DNA of 55,894 nt from Rodentibacter trehalosifermentans (GTDB lineage Bacteria; Pseudomonadota; Gammaproteobacteria; Enterobacterales; Pasteurellaceae). The stretch's first letter is position 1, and each line of letters begins with the position of its first letter. Positions 46,407-55,377 of the stretch are shown here, one piece after another. Below the pieces are notes generated by a model. The model was not told the DNA's origin and made no database searches. It was given only the letters and a program-made list of their open reading frames with translations. The stretch lies in assembly GCF_002000545.1 (NCBI RefSeq), contig NZ_MLHL01000010.1:1-55894 (forward strand), read 5' to 3'. A program made the translations under genes and the position numbers.

Positions 46407-46772
46407 CTAAGTTCGAGCCTGTTTTTTGCGCATTTTCTTGCTTTGTTTTTTCTGAACCGGCACGCCTTTTTTGTAACCTTGTAGCCATGCCAATTTCAAC
46501 CCGTTTGACACGCCACCGTACTGTTGGCAATAATTGATACGCTGCTGTAACAAACTTTGTTGATAGGCACTGAAAGTTTTCCCCACCCGAAAGCCATCCA
46601 AATACCAATCATCAACATCTTGGCAATCCGCCGTATTTAAACGTTTCGCCGAACTGTTCACATTAAAAGGTGTGCGCCCGTTGCTGTCGTAATAGTGAAT
46701 CTCACTGCCCCCGGCAACGGTATTGCCCGCAATAAAAACACATAACATAATGAAAATAAAGGAATTTTTCAA
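46407..46772 (-). CDS. Small exported basic protein (DUF2799-like pattern), TTG start
   Basis: I place the start at a TTG at 46772: AAGGA lies nine bases upstream and the product then begins KNSFIFIMLCVFIAG, a proper signal peptide; an ATG at 46850 would lie inside proB. The 121-residue product has a mature part with the pattern CQDVDDWYLDGFRVG ... YCQQYGG ... WLQGYKKGV, which recalls DUF2799 proteins, and a very basic Lys/Gln tail. Function is unknown. It follows proB by ten bases on the same strand. Confidence 0.65.
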   Translation of the reverse strand: MKNSFIFIMLCVFIAGNTVAGGSEIHYYDSNGRTPFNVNSSAKRLNTADCQDVDDWYLDGFRVGKTFSAYQQSLLQQRINYCQQYGGVSNGLKLAWLQGYKKGVPVQKKQSKKMRKKQART

Positions 46773-46782
46773 AATAAAATCC

Positions 46783-47886
46783 TTATAAAATAACCATATC
46801 ATCACGGTGAAGGGCAACTGCACCATATTCATAGCCCAAAATCTTTTCAATTTCTTGAGATTTTTTTCCTTTGATTAACAATAGCGCATCACTATTATAA
46901 CGTGGCATGCCAAGGGCAATATTTTTGCCCGCCTGATTACGAATTTTCACCACTTCACCACGGGAGAAACGCCCTTCCACGGCAACAATACCTGCCGATA
47001 AAAGAGATTTATTTTGCACAAGCATTGCTTGTTCCGCACCTTCATCAATGGTGATAGCCCCGGCTGAAGGGGCGGCAAAGAGCCATTGTTTGCGGCTTTC
47101 TAAACGATCTGAGTGATGGGCGGTAAATTTCGTACCAATATCCTGTTCATGGGCTAAATCCACAATCACATTTGAACGATTACCCGGTGCGATAATGGTT
47201 TCAATACCGGAACGCGTTGCCACATCGGCAGCGATAATTTTCGTACTCATCCCGCCGGTGCCAAGAGTTGTACCGCTTCCACCGGCAATGGAACGAATAT
47301 GAGCGGTAATTTTATCCACCACCGGGATCAATTTTGCTTCCGGATTTTTACGTGGGTCGCTATCAAATAATCCTTGCTGATCCGTTAAAAGGTAAAGTTG
47401 CTCCGCTTGTACCAAAATTGCCACCAACGCTGATAAATTATCATTATCTCCCACTTTAATTTCCGCCGTCGCCACGGCATCGTTCTCATTAACCACCGGA
47501 ATAATTTGATTATCCAAAAGAGCGTGTAAAGTATCTCGTGCATTCAGGAAACGCTCGCGATCTTCAATATCCGCACGAGTCAATAAAATTTGTCCGATAT
47601 GAATATCATAAATCGCAAATAACCTCTCCCAAGCCTGAATCAGTTGGCTTTGCCCCACAGCTGCCAATAATTGTTTGGATGCAATAGTAGAAGGAAGTGC
47701 GGGATGATTTAAATAATGGCGGCCGGCGGCAATGGCACCGGAAGTGACAATCACTATACGAAAGCCCTCATGATGAAGTTGTGCGATCTGTCTGACAATT
47801 TCCATCATATGCGGCGAATTTAATTTTAGCGAACCTTGGGTTAAGGTACTGGTGCCAAATTTGACAACAATGGTTTTCTTATTCAT
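46783..47886 (-). CDS. proB: Glutamate 5-kinase
   Basis: ProB phosphorylates glutamate in the first step of proline synthesis and is feedback-inhibited by proline. From the ATG at 47886 the protein has 367 residues, the E. coli length. The amino-acid kinase domain has [10 protein letters not shown] near 7-16 and [13 protein letters not shown] near 50; [13 protein letters not shown] and [12 protein letters not shown] are also typical, and a C-terminal PUA domain begins near 275. A TTG seven codons earlier is an alternative. No proA is next to it. Confidence 0.95.
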   Translation of the reverse strand: MNKKTIVVKFGTSTLTQGSLKLNSPHMMEIVRQIAQLHHEGFRIVIVTSGAIAAGRHYLNHPALPSTIASKQLLAAVGQSQLIQAWERLFAIYDIHIGQILLTRADIEDRERFLNARDTLHALLDNQIIPVVNENDAVATAEIKVGDNDNLSALVAILVQAEQLYLLTDQQGLFDSDPRKNPEAKLIPVVDKITAHIRSIAGGSGTTLGTGGMSTKIIAADVATRSGIETIIAPGNRSNVIVDLAHEQDIGTKFTAHHSDRLESRKQWLFAAPSAGAITIDEGAEQAMLVQNKSLLSAGIVAVEGRFSRGEVVKIRNQAGKNIALGMPRYNSDALLLIKGKKSQEIEKILGYEYGAVALHRDDMVIL

Positions 47887-48001
47887 TTTTTCTCGTTTTC
47901 GTTTCAAAAAATGCCGGTTAAGTTAGCATTAAATTGATGAAAAAGCATTAAATTTATAGGGCTCTGTGATATATTGCTCAGCAATTCAACAAGGAGTTTT
48001 T

Positions 48002-48484
48002 ATGATATTCAGTTTAATTGTCGCCACTACCCTCAACGGCGTAATTGGCAAAGATAACCAAATGCCTTGGCATCTTCCCGCTGATCTTGCTTGGTTTAGA
48101 AAAAATACCACAGGGAAACCGGTTATTATGGGGCGTAAAACCTTTGAAAGTATTGGGAGTCCCTTGCCCAAACGGGTCAATATCGTGTTATCCCGCAAGC
48201 CTTACGAACACGACGGCATCATCTGGAAAAACAGCCTTGAAAGTGCGGTTGATTTTGTCAAAGATTCTGAAGAAATTATGCTGATTGGCGGCGGTGAACT
48301 CTTTAAGCAATATTTACCCCAAGCGGATAAACTTTATTTAACCCAAATCCAAACAGAAATTGAGGGAGATACTTTTTTCCCGATCATAAATTGGGATGAA
48401 TGGCATATTGAATTTGAGGAATACCGAAAAAAAGACGAAAACAATCCTTACGATTGCCGTTTTTTGATTTTAGTAAGAAAGTAA
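48002..48484 (+). CDS. folA: Dihydrofolate reductase
   Basis: FolA reduces dihydrofolate to tetrahydrofolate and is the target of trimethoprim. From the ATG at 48002 (AAGGAG five bases upstream) it has 160 residues. Conserved parts are GVIGKDNQMPWHLPADL (near 14-30), GRKTFESIG (near 43) and IMLIGGGELF (near 92). An upstream ATG at 47966 is not supported. Confidence 0.96.
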   Translation: MIFSLIVATTLNGVIGKDNQMPWHLPADLAWFRKNTTGKPVIMGRKTFESIGSPLPKRVNIVLSRKPYEHDGIIWKNSLESAVDFVKDSEEIMLIGGGELFKQYLPQADKLYLTQIQTEIEGDTFFPIINWDEWHIEFEEYRKKDENNPYDCRFLILVRK

Positions 48485-48514
48485 AAAGTGCGGTCAAAAA
48501 TGACCGCACTTTTA
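48483..48514. terminator. Bidirectional terminator formed by paired uptake sequences
   Basis: AAAAAGTGCGGTCA and TGACCGCACTTTTT form a perfect stem with a short A-rich loop between convergent folA and era, with T-runs on both strands. The right part overlaps the end of era. Confidence 0.9.
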
Positions 48515-49420
48515 CTCATCCATATAGCCCAAACTGCGTAATGCACGCTCATCATCCGCCCAGCCGGATTTCACTTTCACCCATAATTCCAGATGCACTT
48601 TGTTATCGAATAAGCGTTCCATATCCGCACGGGCTTCCATACCAATTCTTTTGATTTTTTGCCCTTGCGTGCCAATCACCATTTTCTTTTGACCTTCACG
48701 TTCCACCAAAATCAATCCGTTAATTTCATAAGTGCCACGTTCATTGACTTTAAATTGTTCAATTTCAACGGTAACCGAATAAGGCAGTTCCTCACCGGTA
48801 AAACGCATCAATTTCTCACGGATAATCTCCGATGCCATAAAACGTTGTGAACGGTCTGTTACATAGTCTTCAGGGAAATGATGCACACCTTCGCGTAACG
48901 CTGTGCGTACAATGTTTTCCAATTGGTGAACATTATTTCCCCGTTGGGCGGAAATTGGCACAATATGGGCGAAATCAAACTTTCCGCTTAATTCGGTGAT
49001 AAAAGGCAATAAATCATCTTTATTTTTGATGTTGTCCACTTTGTTAATTGCCAATACCACCGGGGCTTTCGCATTGCGAAGTTTATTTAACACCATTTCA
49101 TCATCGGCATTCCAATGGGTTCCGTCCACCACAAAAATGATGAGATCCACATCGCCAATGGCACTGCTTGCCGCTCGGTTCATTAAACGGTTAATGGCAC
49201 GTTTTTCTTCAATGTGCAAGCCCGGGGTATCCACATAAATTTCTTGGTAAGCCCCCTCGGTTTTGATCCCCACAATGCGGTGGCGGGTGGTTTGCGCTTT
49301 GCGTGATGTAATTGAGATTTTTTGCCCTAAAATTTTATTCAAGAGCGTGGATTTCCCAACATTCGGGCGGCCTACAATGGCAATAAAACCGCAATAGGTT
49401 TTGTCAAATTGTGCTGTCAT
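48512..49420 (-). CDS. era: GTPase Era
   Basis: Era is an essential GTPase that binds the 3' end of 16S rRNA in 30S maturation. The 302-residue protein has the G1 loop GRPNVGKST at 17-25, G3 DTPGLH, G4 NKVD near 125 and a C-terminal KH domain (ETIG-like [12 protein letters not shown]). It overlaps rnc by four bases (ATGA). Confidence 0.97.
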   Translation of the reverse strand: MTAQFDKTYCGFIAIVGRPNVGKSTLLNKILGQKISITSRKAQTTRHRIVGIKTEGAYQEIYVDTPGLHIEEKRAINRLMNRAASSAIGDVDLIIFVVDGTHWNADDEMVLNKLRNAKAPVVLAINKVDNIKNKDDLLPFITELSGKFDFAHIVPISAQRGNNVHQLENIVRTALREGVHHFPEDYVTDRSQRFMASEIIREKLMRFTGEELPYSVTVEIEQFKVNERGTYEINGLILVEREGQKKMVIGTQGQKIKRIGMEARADMERLFDNKVHLELWVKVKSGWADDERALRSLGYMDE

Positions 49421-50100
49421 TTGATATCCAATTCTTTTAATACTTGTTCTGCTGCCGCCTGTTCTGCTTTACGGCGGCTTGAGCCTTTCGCTACAAAAGT
49501 GCGGTCAATTTTATCGATATTTTTCACTTTACATTCCACAGTGAAAGTCTGGCAATGAGGTTCCCCTTGAATGTTAATCACCTCATAGCTTGGTAATGCC
49601 AGCCCTTTACTTTGTAAATACTCCTGCAGGCGGGTTTTGGCATCTTTTTGATTATCACCGGGTTTGATTTCGGCTAACAACCTTTGATACCAAGTTCGAA
49701 CCACTTGGGTGGTGAGAATAATGCCTTGATCCAACGACATCGCCCCAATAATCGCCTCCACGCAGTCTGCAAGAATCGATTCACGGCGAAAACCACCGCT
49801 TTTTAACTCACCGGAACCAAGAGAGAGATATTCGCCCAGTTCAAACTGACGGGCTAACATCGCGAGCGTTTTTTCTCTTACCAAGGTTGCCCGCATACGG
49901 CTTAGTTCCCCCTCATTACAATGAGGGAATTGATGATACAACGCCTCCGCAATAGTGAAATTGAGGATAGCATCGCCGAGAAACTCTAGGCGTTCATTAT
50001 GTTTTGTGGCGGCACTACGATGGGTGAGCGCCAATTTTAAAAGCGAAATATCCTTAAATTGATACCCGATTTTTTGCTCTAATCTCGCTAAATGATTCAT
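49417..50100 (-). CDS. rnc: Ribonuclease III
   Basis: RNase III cuts double-stranded RNA in rRNA precursors and regulatory RNAs. From the ATG at 50100 it has 227 residues, the H. influenzae length. The catalytic signature [12 protein letters not shown] lies near 35-46, and a C-terminal dsRNA-binding domain ends with [20 protein letters not shown] longer frame to 50154 overlaps lepB and is unlikely. The start lies two bases after the lepB stop. Confidence 0.96.
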   Translation of the reverse strand: MNHLARLEQKIGYQFKDISLLKLALTHRSAATKHNERLEFLGDAILNFTIAEALYHQFPHCNEGELSRMRATLVREKTLAMLARQFELGEYLSLGSGELKSGGFRRESILADCVEAIIGAMSLDQGIILTTQVVRTWYQRLLAEIKPGDNQKDAKTRLQEYLQSKGLALPSYEVINIQGEPHCQTFTVECKVKNIDKIDRTFVAKGSSRRKAEQAAAEQVLKELDIK

Positions 50101-50101
50101 C

Positions 50102-51151
50102 TTATTTAATTGCCGTAAAAAAACGTTCGAAACGTAAGCCTGTCGGCCATTCATTCGGTTCTTTTTCTAAGCTCATCCAAATATAAGTGGCTTTCCCCAC
50201 GATATTTTTTTCCGGTACAAATCCCCAAAAACGGCTGTCATCACTGTGATCACGGTTATCCCCCATAACAAAATATTGCCCTTCCGGCACAACCCATTCC
50301 GCCGTTGGGTTGCCTTCTTGTGGGAAAAATTCCGGACCGGAATAACGACGATAAGGGCTGATTAACACGTTATGTACCACATCGCCTTGCTCGGTCAATT
50401 CCAATTCATTTGGAAATGCCGGATTGGTAGGATTTTGGTGATATTCAAAGGTTTTGCTTTCACAGTTTACTTCGCAGACTTTCCCTTCTTTACCATATAC
50501 AATTTTCAAGGTTTTTTGATCTATATCGAAAATCACACGATCGCCACCTTGCCCAACAATACGTTTAATGTAATCCACTGCGGACATATTTTCTTTTGAG
50601 CTTAAGGCTAAATTTTCCGCATAAGCGGCTCGGGTCGCACCAAGTCCTGTACGAAGTAAGGCCTGTTCCGGTGCTTTAAAAACGATGACATCACCACGTT
50701 GCGGTTTTTCCCCTTCAATGATCGTATTTTGGAAAATCGGATCTTTAACCCCATAGGCATATTTATTGACAACGAGAAAATCCCCGACACGCAATGTGGA
50801 TTCCATTGAACCGGAAGGAATTTGGAAAGGTTCAAACAAAAAAGAACGCACCAAGAAAACCACAGCTAACACTGGGAATAAAGAAGATAAAAATTCCGAA
50901 CCTTCCGAAATGGGTTCGATTTTTGCTTTTTCTTCATCGCTGAGCGTTTGACCGGAACGTTGCTCCATTCGGGCGATTTGACGCTGACGCTTAGGGGCGA
51001 CAACAAAACGGTGATAACACCATAACACGCCCGAAAGTGCGGTCAAAATCAGCAATAAAATGCTAAATGTATTAGGCAATTGGAAATAATCCAACGCTTT
51101 CCAAATGCCAAATCCTACCGCTAAAAAAATCACAAAAAATAAATTAGACAT
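50102..51151 (-). CDS. lepB: Signal peptidase I
   Basis: LepB cleaves signal peptides from exported proteins at the inner membrane. The 349-residue protein has two N-terminal membrane helices (about 3-23 and 28-45), a cytosolic loop, a third segment near 88-106 and the catalytic domain. Ser115 (IPSGSME) and Lys196 (DYIKRIVG) form the Ser-Lys dyad, and [15 protein letters not shown] is box E. It follows lepA after eight bases. Confidence 0.96.
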   Translation of the reverse strand: MSNLFFVIFLAVGFGIWKALDYFQLPNTFSILLLILTALSGVLWCYHRFVVAPKRQRQIARMEQRSGQTLSDEEKAKIEPISEGSEFLSSLFPVLAVVFLVRSFLFEPFQIPSGSMESTLRVGDFLVVNKYAYGVKDPIFQNTIIEGEKPQRGDVIVFKAPEQALLRTGLGATRAAYAENLALSSKENMSAVDYIKRIVGQGGDRVIFDIDQKTLKIVYGKEGKVCEVNCESKTFEYHQNPTNPAFPNELELTEQGDVVHNVLISPYRRYSGPEFFPQEGNPTAEWVVPEGQYFVMGDNRDHSDDSRFWGFVPEKNIVGKATYIWMSLEKEPNEWPTGLRFERFFTAIK

Positions 51152-51159
51152 ATTGTTCC

Positions 51160-52956
51160 TTATTTATCCTTACCCACATGTAAAATAGCAAGAAACGCTT
51201 CTTGCGGCACTTCTACATTCCCTAAAGATTTCATTCGTTTCTTACCTTCTTTTTGTTTCTGTAAAAGTTTTTTCTTACGGCTCACATCACCACCGTAACA
51301 TTTTGCCAACACGTTTTTACGCAATTGTTTCACCGTTGAACGGGCAATAATGTGGTTACCAATTGCCGCTTGAATCGCAATATCAAACTGCTGACGAGGA
51401 ATTAATTCACGCATTTTTTCCACTAATTCACGTCCACGATACTGAGCGTTATCTTTATGCACAATTAACGCAAGAGCGTCCACACGCTCACCGTTAATCA
51501 TAATATCCACACGCACCATATCCGCTGCTTGGAAACGTTTGAAGCCGTAATCTAAGGACGCATAACCCCGTGAGGTCGATTTTAAGCGGTCGAAGAAATC
51601 CAACACCACTTCCCCCATTGGAATTTCGTAGGTCAGTGCAATTTGATTGCCGTGATAGACCATATTGGTCTGAACCCCACGTTTTTCCACACAAAGCGTA
51701 ATTACGTTGCCTAAATATTCTTGTGGCACCAACATATTACATTCTGCAATGGGTTCACGAATTTCAGCAATATTATTCAGTGGCGGCAACTTAGAGGGGC
51801 TATCCACATAAACCAACTCGCCATTTGTCATCTCTACTTCATAAATTACCGTCGGTGCGGTGGTGATCAGATCTAAATCATATTCCCGCTCTAAACGCTC
51901 TTGGATGATCTCCATATGAAGCAGCCCCAAGAAACCACAACGGAAACCAAAACCCAATGCCGTTGAATTTTCCGGCTCATAGAATAATGAAGCGTCATTG
52001 AGGCTTAATTTACCAAGCGCATCACGAAAGGCTTCATAATCATCCGAGCTGACAGGGAATAACCCTGCATAAACTTGTGGTTTGACTTTCTTAAAGCCCG
52101 GTAAAACCTCCGTTGCTGGATGATGTTGATGGGTTAAAGTATCGCCCACCGGCGCCCCTAAAATATCTTTAATAGCACAAACCACCCAGCCTACTTCGCC
52201 ACAGTTCAATACCGTGGTATCCACTTGTTTTGGTGTGAAAATACCAAGACGATCCACGTTATAGGCCTGCCCGGTGGACATCACTTTAATTTTATCACCT
52301 TTGCGTAGTGTGCCGTTTTTGATCCGCACAAGAGAAACCACGCCCAAATAATTATCGAACCAAGAATCAATGATTAAGGCTTGTAATGGCGCCTCAGGAT
52401 CGCCTTCAGGGGCAGGAATTTTCGCCACAATTTCTTCTAATACATCTTCAATGCCTTGTCCGGTTTTTGCCGAGCAACGCACCGCTTCCATGGCATCAAT
52501 GCCTACAATATCTTCAATTTCTTCCGCTACACGTTCAGGATCTGCCGCCGGCAGGTCGATTTTGTTTAAAATCGGCACCACTTCGAGATCCATTTCAATG
52601 GCAGTGTAACAGTTGGCAAGGGTTTGCGCTTCTACCCCTTGACCGGCATCCACCACTAATAATGCCCCTTCACAGGCGGCCAAAGAACGTGATACTTCAT
52701 AGGAAAAATCCACATGTCCCGGTGTATCAATGAAGTTTAATTGATAGGTTTCGCCATCTTTGGCTTTGTAATTTAAGGTGACGCTTTGCGCTTTAATCGT
52801 AATGCCACGCTCACGTTCAAGATCCATCGAATCCAAGACTTGTGCTTCCATTTCACGATCGGAAAGCCCGCCACAGGTTTGAATTAAACGGTCGGAAAGA
52901 GTGGATTTACCATGGTCGATATGGGCAATAATAGAAAAGTTACGAATATTCTTCAT
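51160..52956 (-). CDS. lepA: Elongation factor 4 (LepA)
   Basis: EF4 is a ribosomal GTPase affecting translation under stress and 30S assembly. The 598-residue protein has the P-loop AHIDHGKST at 11-19, [16 protein letters not shown] and NKIDLP, and the LepA-specific C-terminal domain ending with [17 protein letters not shown]. It is first in the operon lepA-lepB-rnc-era. Confidence 0.98.
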   Translation of the reverse strand: MKNIRNFSIIAHIDHGKSTLSDRLIQTCGGLSDREMEAQVLDSMDLERERGITIKAQSVTLNYKAKDGETYQLNFIDTPGHVDFSYEVSRSLAACEGALLVVDAGQGVEAQTLANCYTAIEMDLEVVPILNKIDLPAADPERVAEEIEDIVGIDAMEAVRCSAKTGQGIEDVLEEIVAKIPAPEGDPEAPLQALIIDSWFDNYLGVVSLVRIKNGTLRKGDKIKVMSTGQAYNVDRLGIFTPKQVDTTVLNCGEVGWVVCAIKDILGAPVGDTLTHQHHPATEVLPGFKKVKPQVYAGLFPVSSDDYEAFRDALGKLSLNDASLFYEPENSTALGFGFRCGFLGLLHMEIIQERLEREYDLDLITTAPTVIYEVEMTNGELVYVDSPSKLPPLNNIAEIREPIAECNMLVPQEYLGNVITLCVEKRGVQTNMVYHGNQIALTYEIPMGEVVLDFFDRLKSTSRGYASLDYGFKRFQAADMVRVDIMINGERVDALALIVHKDNAQYRGRELVEKMRELIPRQQFDIAIQAAIGNHIIARSTVKQLRKNVLAKCYGGDVSRKKKLLQKQKEGKKRMKSLGNVEVPQEAFLAILHVGKDK

Positions 52957-53194
52957 AAAAATGTTGGTTTTCTCAAAAAATCATTAAATTTAACTGGCGG
53001 ATTTTACCCGAAAAGCATAAAAATCGCTAGGAAAGAAAGGAAAGTGCGGTGGATTTTTCGCGATTTTTCTTGATGAATGCGGTCTATCTAGGGGATAAAA
53101 ATGAAATGAGCCAAATTTTAATTATTTGGCTCAACATACATTGCAAATGTAAAAATCAGATCGCTATTTTGGTGAAATATTTTTCAAACAAAAC

Positions 53195-53482
53195 TTAACT
53201 AAGTTTGATAGCTTTCCCTTCAAAATCAATATATTCAATCGTTAGTTCTGTAAATTGACCTGAAACTAGCGCTTCTAACTCTTGCTTTATTGCTATTTCA
53301 TATTGAGAATGATCGGCTAACTCAATAACTCTTGAAAAAAATAGATCTTTTTCATTTTGAGTTTCTAAGTATTTATAGCCATTCTCAACTAACTTATTTA
53401 CAAAAGCTCCAATATCCACGCCTTTATTTGGACGAATGATAATTTTAGTTTCTGTTATGTGAGATGATGTAAATCTAGTCAT
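53195..53482 (-). CDS. Uncharacterised small protein of the accessory cassette
   Basis: The product has 95 residues, no signal peptide and a mixed charged sequence (MTRFTSSHITETKIIIRP...). I do not recognise it. The ATG at 53482 shares its first base with the stop of the previous gene (TAATG), with GGAGAAG upstream. It is the last gene of a three-gene minus-strand unit downstream of a DUF805 gene. Base composition is AT-rich, and it lacks uptake sequences. Confidence 0.65.
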   Translation of the reverse strand: MTRFTSSHITETKIIIRPNKGVDIGAFVNKLVENGYKYLETQNEKDLFFSRVIELADHSQYEIAIKQELEALVSGQFTELTIEYIDFEGKAIKLS

Positions 53483-53715
53483 TAGTTTCTTCTCCACTTA
53501 TTTCTTTCTGGATCAACCTCAATAGACATAGGACAAAACCCTTTTACAACAATAGAAACTTTAAAACCACCTAAAGTTTCATAATAACAGCGAGTATAGA
53601 ACACATCTCCCGTGTCTGACTCTCCAGTATTAGTAGCATACTCCCAATCTGCTAGAGCTACGCTAGAAGCTACTAACCAAAATACTACAAGTATTAATTT
53701 CCCTAACTTACGCAT
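53482..53715 (-). CDS. Small secreted protein, two Cys
   Basis: The 77-residue product has a signal peptide (cut near ALA-DW, residue 22) and a short mature part with Cys43 and Cys61 that could form a disulfide, and a basic end. I do not recognise the family. AGGAG seven bases before the ATG at 53715 defines the start. It begins four bases after the DUF805 stop and overlaps the next gene by one base, so the three genes are likely translated together. Confidence 0.65.
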   Translation of the reverse strand: MRKLGKLILVVFWLVASSVALADWEYATNTGESDTGDVFYTRCYYETLGGFKVSIVVKGFCPMSIEVDPERNKWRRN

Positions 53716-53719
53716 ATTG

Positions 53720-54211
53720 TTACTCCTGTTTTTGTGTGATGTTGTGTTTTTTCCAAAATGGAATCGGCTCTGATCCAAATTGATTTTCTCCTTTTGTTCC
53801 TTTTATCAATGCAAGTGCGATAAAACAAATTATTCCGATGATTGCAAGTAATCTTATGTATTCACCCATTCCAACAAAGGAAAGTAATATCGCAATAATT
53901 TCAATTAGAATGATTGTTATACCTAACCCACTATTTCCTAAACATTTATCATAGTCATGTATACGTCTCGCAATATGTGAATATTTGAAAATGATTTGGA
54001 AAAAAAACAAAATTAGCATAATTCCAATTGCTATGATTTTGTATATAACTTCTACAAGAGGAGCCCTAATAATGTCTAAACAAGTAAGAATTAAAGTAAA
54101 GCACACCATAGATACAATTAAGAGAAACGGCAAGAAAATTGCAAAGTGCAATCTTCCAATACGCCCTTTAAACCCAAATAAAAAATTCCAAATTTTTTTC
54201 AATTTACTCAT
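53720..54211 (-). CDS. DUF805 family membrane protein
   Basis: The 163-residue protein has four predicted membrane helices and the DUF805 pattern: FKGRIGRLHF near the N-terminus, ARRIHDYDK in the middle and KGTKGENQFG near the end. The function is unknown. It is the first gene of the cassette, divergent from the XRE regulator across 131 AT-rich bases. Confidence 0.85.
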   Translation of the reverse strand: MSKLKKIWNFLFGFKGRIGRLHFAIFLPFLLIVSMVCFTLILTCLDIIRAPLVEVIYKIIAIGIMLILFFFQIIFKYSHIARRIHDYDKCLGNSGLGITIILIEIIAILLSFVGMGEYIRLLAIIGIICFIALALIKGTKGENQFGSEPIPFWKKHNITQKQE

Positions 54212-54328
54212 TTTTAACCTCTACTTTAGCAAAATATAACATAAACGAATTTATTGAAAAGATTATATTCATTTATAAATCTTCTTACAAGCATAAAAAT
54301 CACTATAAATATGCAGTTATTGAATATT

Positions 54329-54334
54329 TATAAT
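54329..54334 (+). promoter_or_regulatory. Likely -10 box for a leaderless XRE transcript
   Basis: TATAAT ends eight bases before the ATG at 54343, so transcription would start within about two bases of the start codon. No ribosome site is visible. No good -35 hexamer is seen at 17-base spacing. Confidence 0.5.
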
Positions 54335-54342
54335 GTAAAGAT

Positions 54343-54684
54343 ATGGCAAAATTTGTTCCAAGCAAAATAGATCAATTAGTTGGTCGGCGCATCCAAAAAA
54401 AACGTAAGGAACTTGGTCTTACAGCTGAAAAACTTTCTGAATATGTAGATATTTCTCAACCTCAGCTCTCTCGCTATGAACGTGGTACAAACAAAATTAA
54501 TCTGACACATTTAGTTGCAATTGCTACTTTTTTAAAAACCCCAATGAGCTATTTTTTTGCCGATTGTATGGATAAACAAGAATGGAATCAGGATGAATTA
54601 GATAGGACTTGGCTAGAACTAAGCCAATCTCAGAAAAGTATTGTGGTTCAGTTAGTGAAAGAGTTTAATAAAACATCAAACTAA
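54343..54684 (+). CDS. XRE-family (HTH_3) transcriptional regulator
   Basis: The 113-residue protein has a helix-turn-helix at about 14-68 (LVGRRIQKKRKELGLTAEKLSEYV, split by the turn, then SQPQLSRYERG) and a short helical tail. It resembles small phage-type or toxin-antitoxin-type repressors. It is divergent from the DUF805 gene and may control it. It may be translated from a leaderless message, as in lambda cI. It ends just before a bidirectional terminator shared with grcA. Confidence 0.88.
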   Translation: MAKFVPSKIDQLVGRRIQKKRKELGLTAEKLSEYVDISQPQLSRYERGTNKINLTHLVAIATFLKTPMSYFFADCMDKQEWNQDELDRTWLELSQSQKSIVVQLVKEFNKTSN

Positions 54685-54690
54685 AAAACA

Positions 54691-54715
54691 AAACCCCGAT
54701 AAAATCGGGGTTTCT
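54691..54715. terminator. Bidirectional terminator between the XRE gene and grcA
   Basis: AACCCCGAT and ATCGGGGTT form a 9-bp stem with a three-base loop, with A- and T-rich flanks. Confidence 0.88.
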
Positions 54716-54731
54716 CCTATTCAATTTGAAA

Positions 54732-55115
54732 TTATAGGCTTTCAGTGAAAGTACGGGTAATCACGTCACGTTGTTGTTCCGGCGTTAATGAGTTAAAACG
54801 CACCGCATAACCGGAAACACGGATAGTTAATTGTGGATATTTATCCGGGTTGTTTACCGCATCTTCTAAAGTTTCACGACGTAACACGTTCACGTTTAAG
54901 TGCTGACCGCCTTCCACTTTTACGGTTGGCGCTACATTTACCGGTAATTCACGATATTCGATTTGACCAAGTTCGCTCACCGCAACCACTTGATCTTCCT
55001 CGAAACCACCTTTTGCACATAAGCAGCGTGCTTCGTTGGTGTCGCTGTCTAATAACCAGAATGAGTTAAGTAAATTGTCATTCGCTGCTTGAGTAATTTG
55101 AATACCTTTAATCAT
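54732..55115 (-). CDS. grcA: Autonomous glycyl radical cofactor GrcA (YfiD)
   Basis: GrcA replaces the damaged C-terminal glycyl radical part of pyruvate formate-lyase after oxygen exposure. The 127-residue protein ends with [20 protein letters not shown], which carries the radical Gly, and is similar to the end of PflB. AGGAGG lies just upstream of the ATG (minus strand). Two FNR-like sites in the promoter region fit anaerobic induction as in E. coli. Confidence 0.96.
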   Translation of the reverse strand: MIKGIQITQAANDNLLNSFWLLDSDTNEARCLCAKGGFEEDQVVAVSELGQIEYRELPVNVAPTVKVEGGQHLNVNVLRRETLEDAVNNPDKYPQLTIRVSGYAVRFNSLTPEQQRDVITRTFTESL

Positions 55116-55194
55116 AATAGCCTCCTAATTGGCATGTGTATAATCACAAAAACTGTGCAAATTTTATCAAAAATTTTGAAGACTTCAAATTCTT

Positions 55195-55208
55195 TTGATA
55201 AAGAACAA
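55195..55208 (-). promoter_or_regulatory. FNR-like site proximal to grcA
   Basis: TTGATAAAGAACAA matches TTGATnnnnATCAA at nine of ten positions. It is 43 bases nearer to grcA than the second site. Confidence 0.6.
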
Positions 55209-55237
55209 GTTATTTTTTTATAAACACTTTTATTAAT

Positions 55238-55251
55238 TTGATATAAATCAA
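55238..55251. promoter_or_regulatory. Perfect FNR consensus site between grcA and ung
   Basis: TTGATATAAATCAA is an exact match to the FNR consensus. It lies 123 bases upstream of grcA and 127 upstream of ung. With the site at 55195 it resembles the tandem FNR layout of E. coli yfiD. Confidence 0.75.
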
Positions 55252-55341
55252 TATATTTAGAATAAAACCTTAAACCATCTTGTTTTTATTAATATTATTT
55301 TTACATTTAACCTTAACCTACCGAGATGATCCCATTTCGTT

Positions 55342-55347
55342 TATAAT
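55342..55347 (+). promoter_or_regulatory. Likely -10 box of ung
   Basis: TATAAT lies 30 bases before the ung ATG. The -35 region is weak. Confidence 0.5.
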
Positions 55348-55377
55348 ATTGTTCATTCATTTTACTAGGATTTTATT

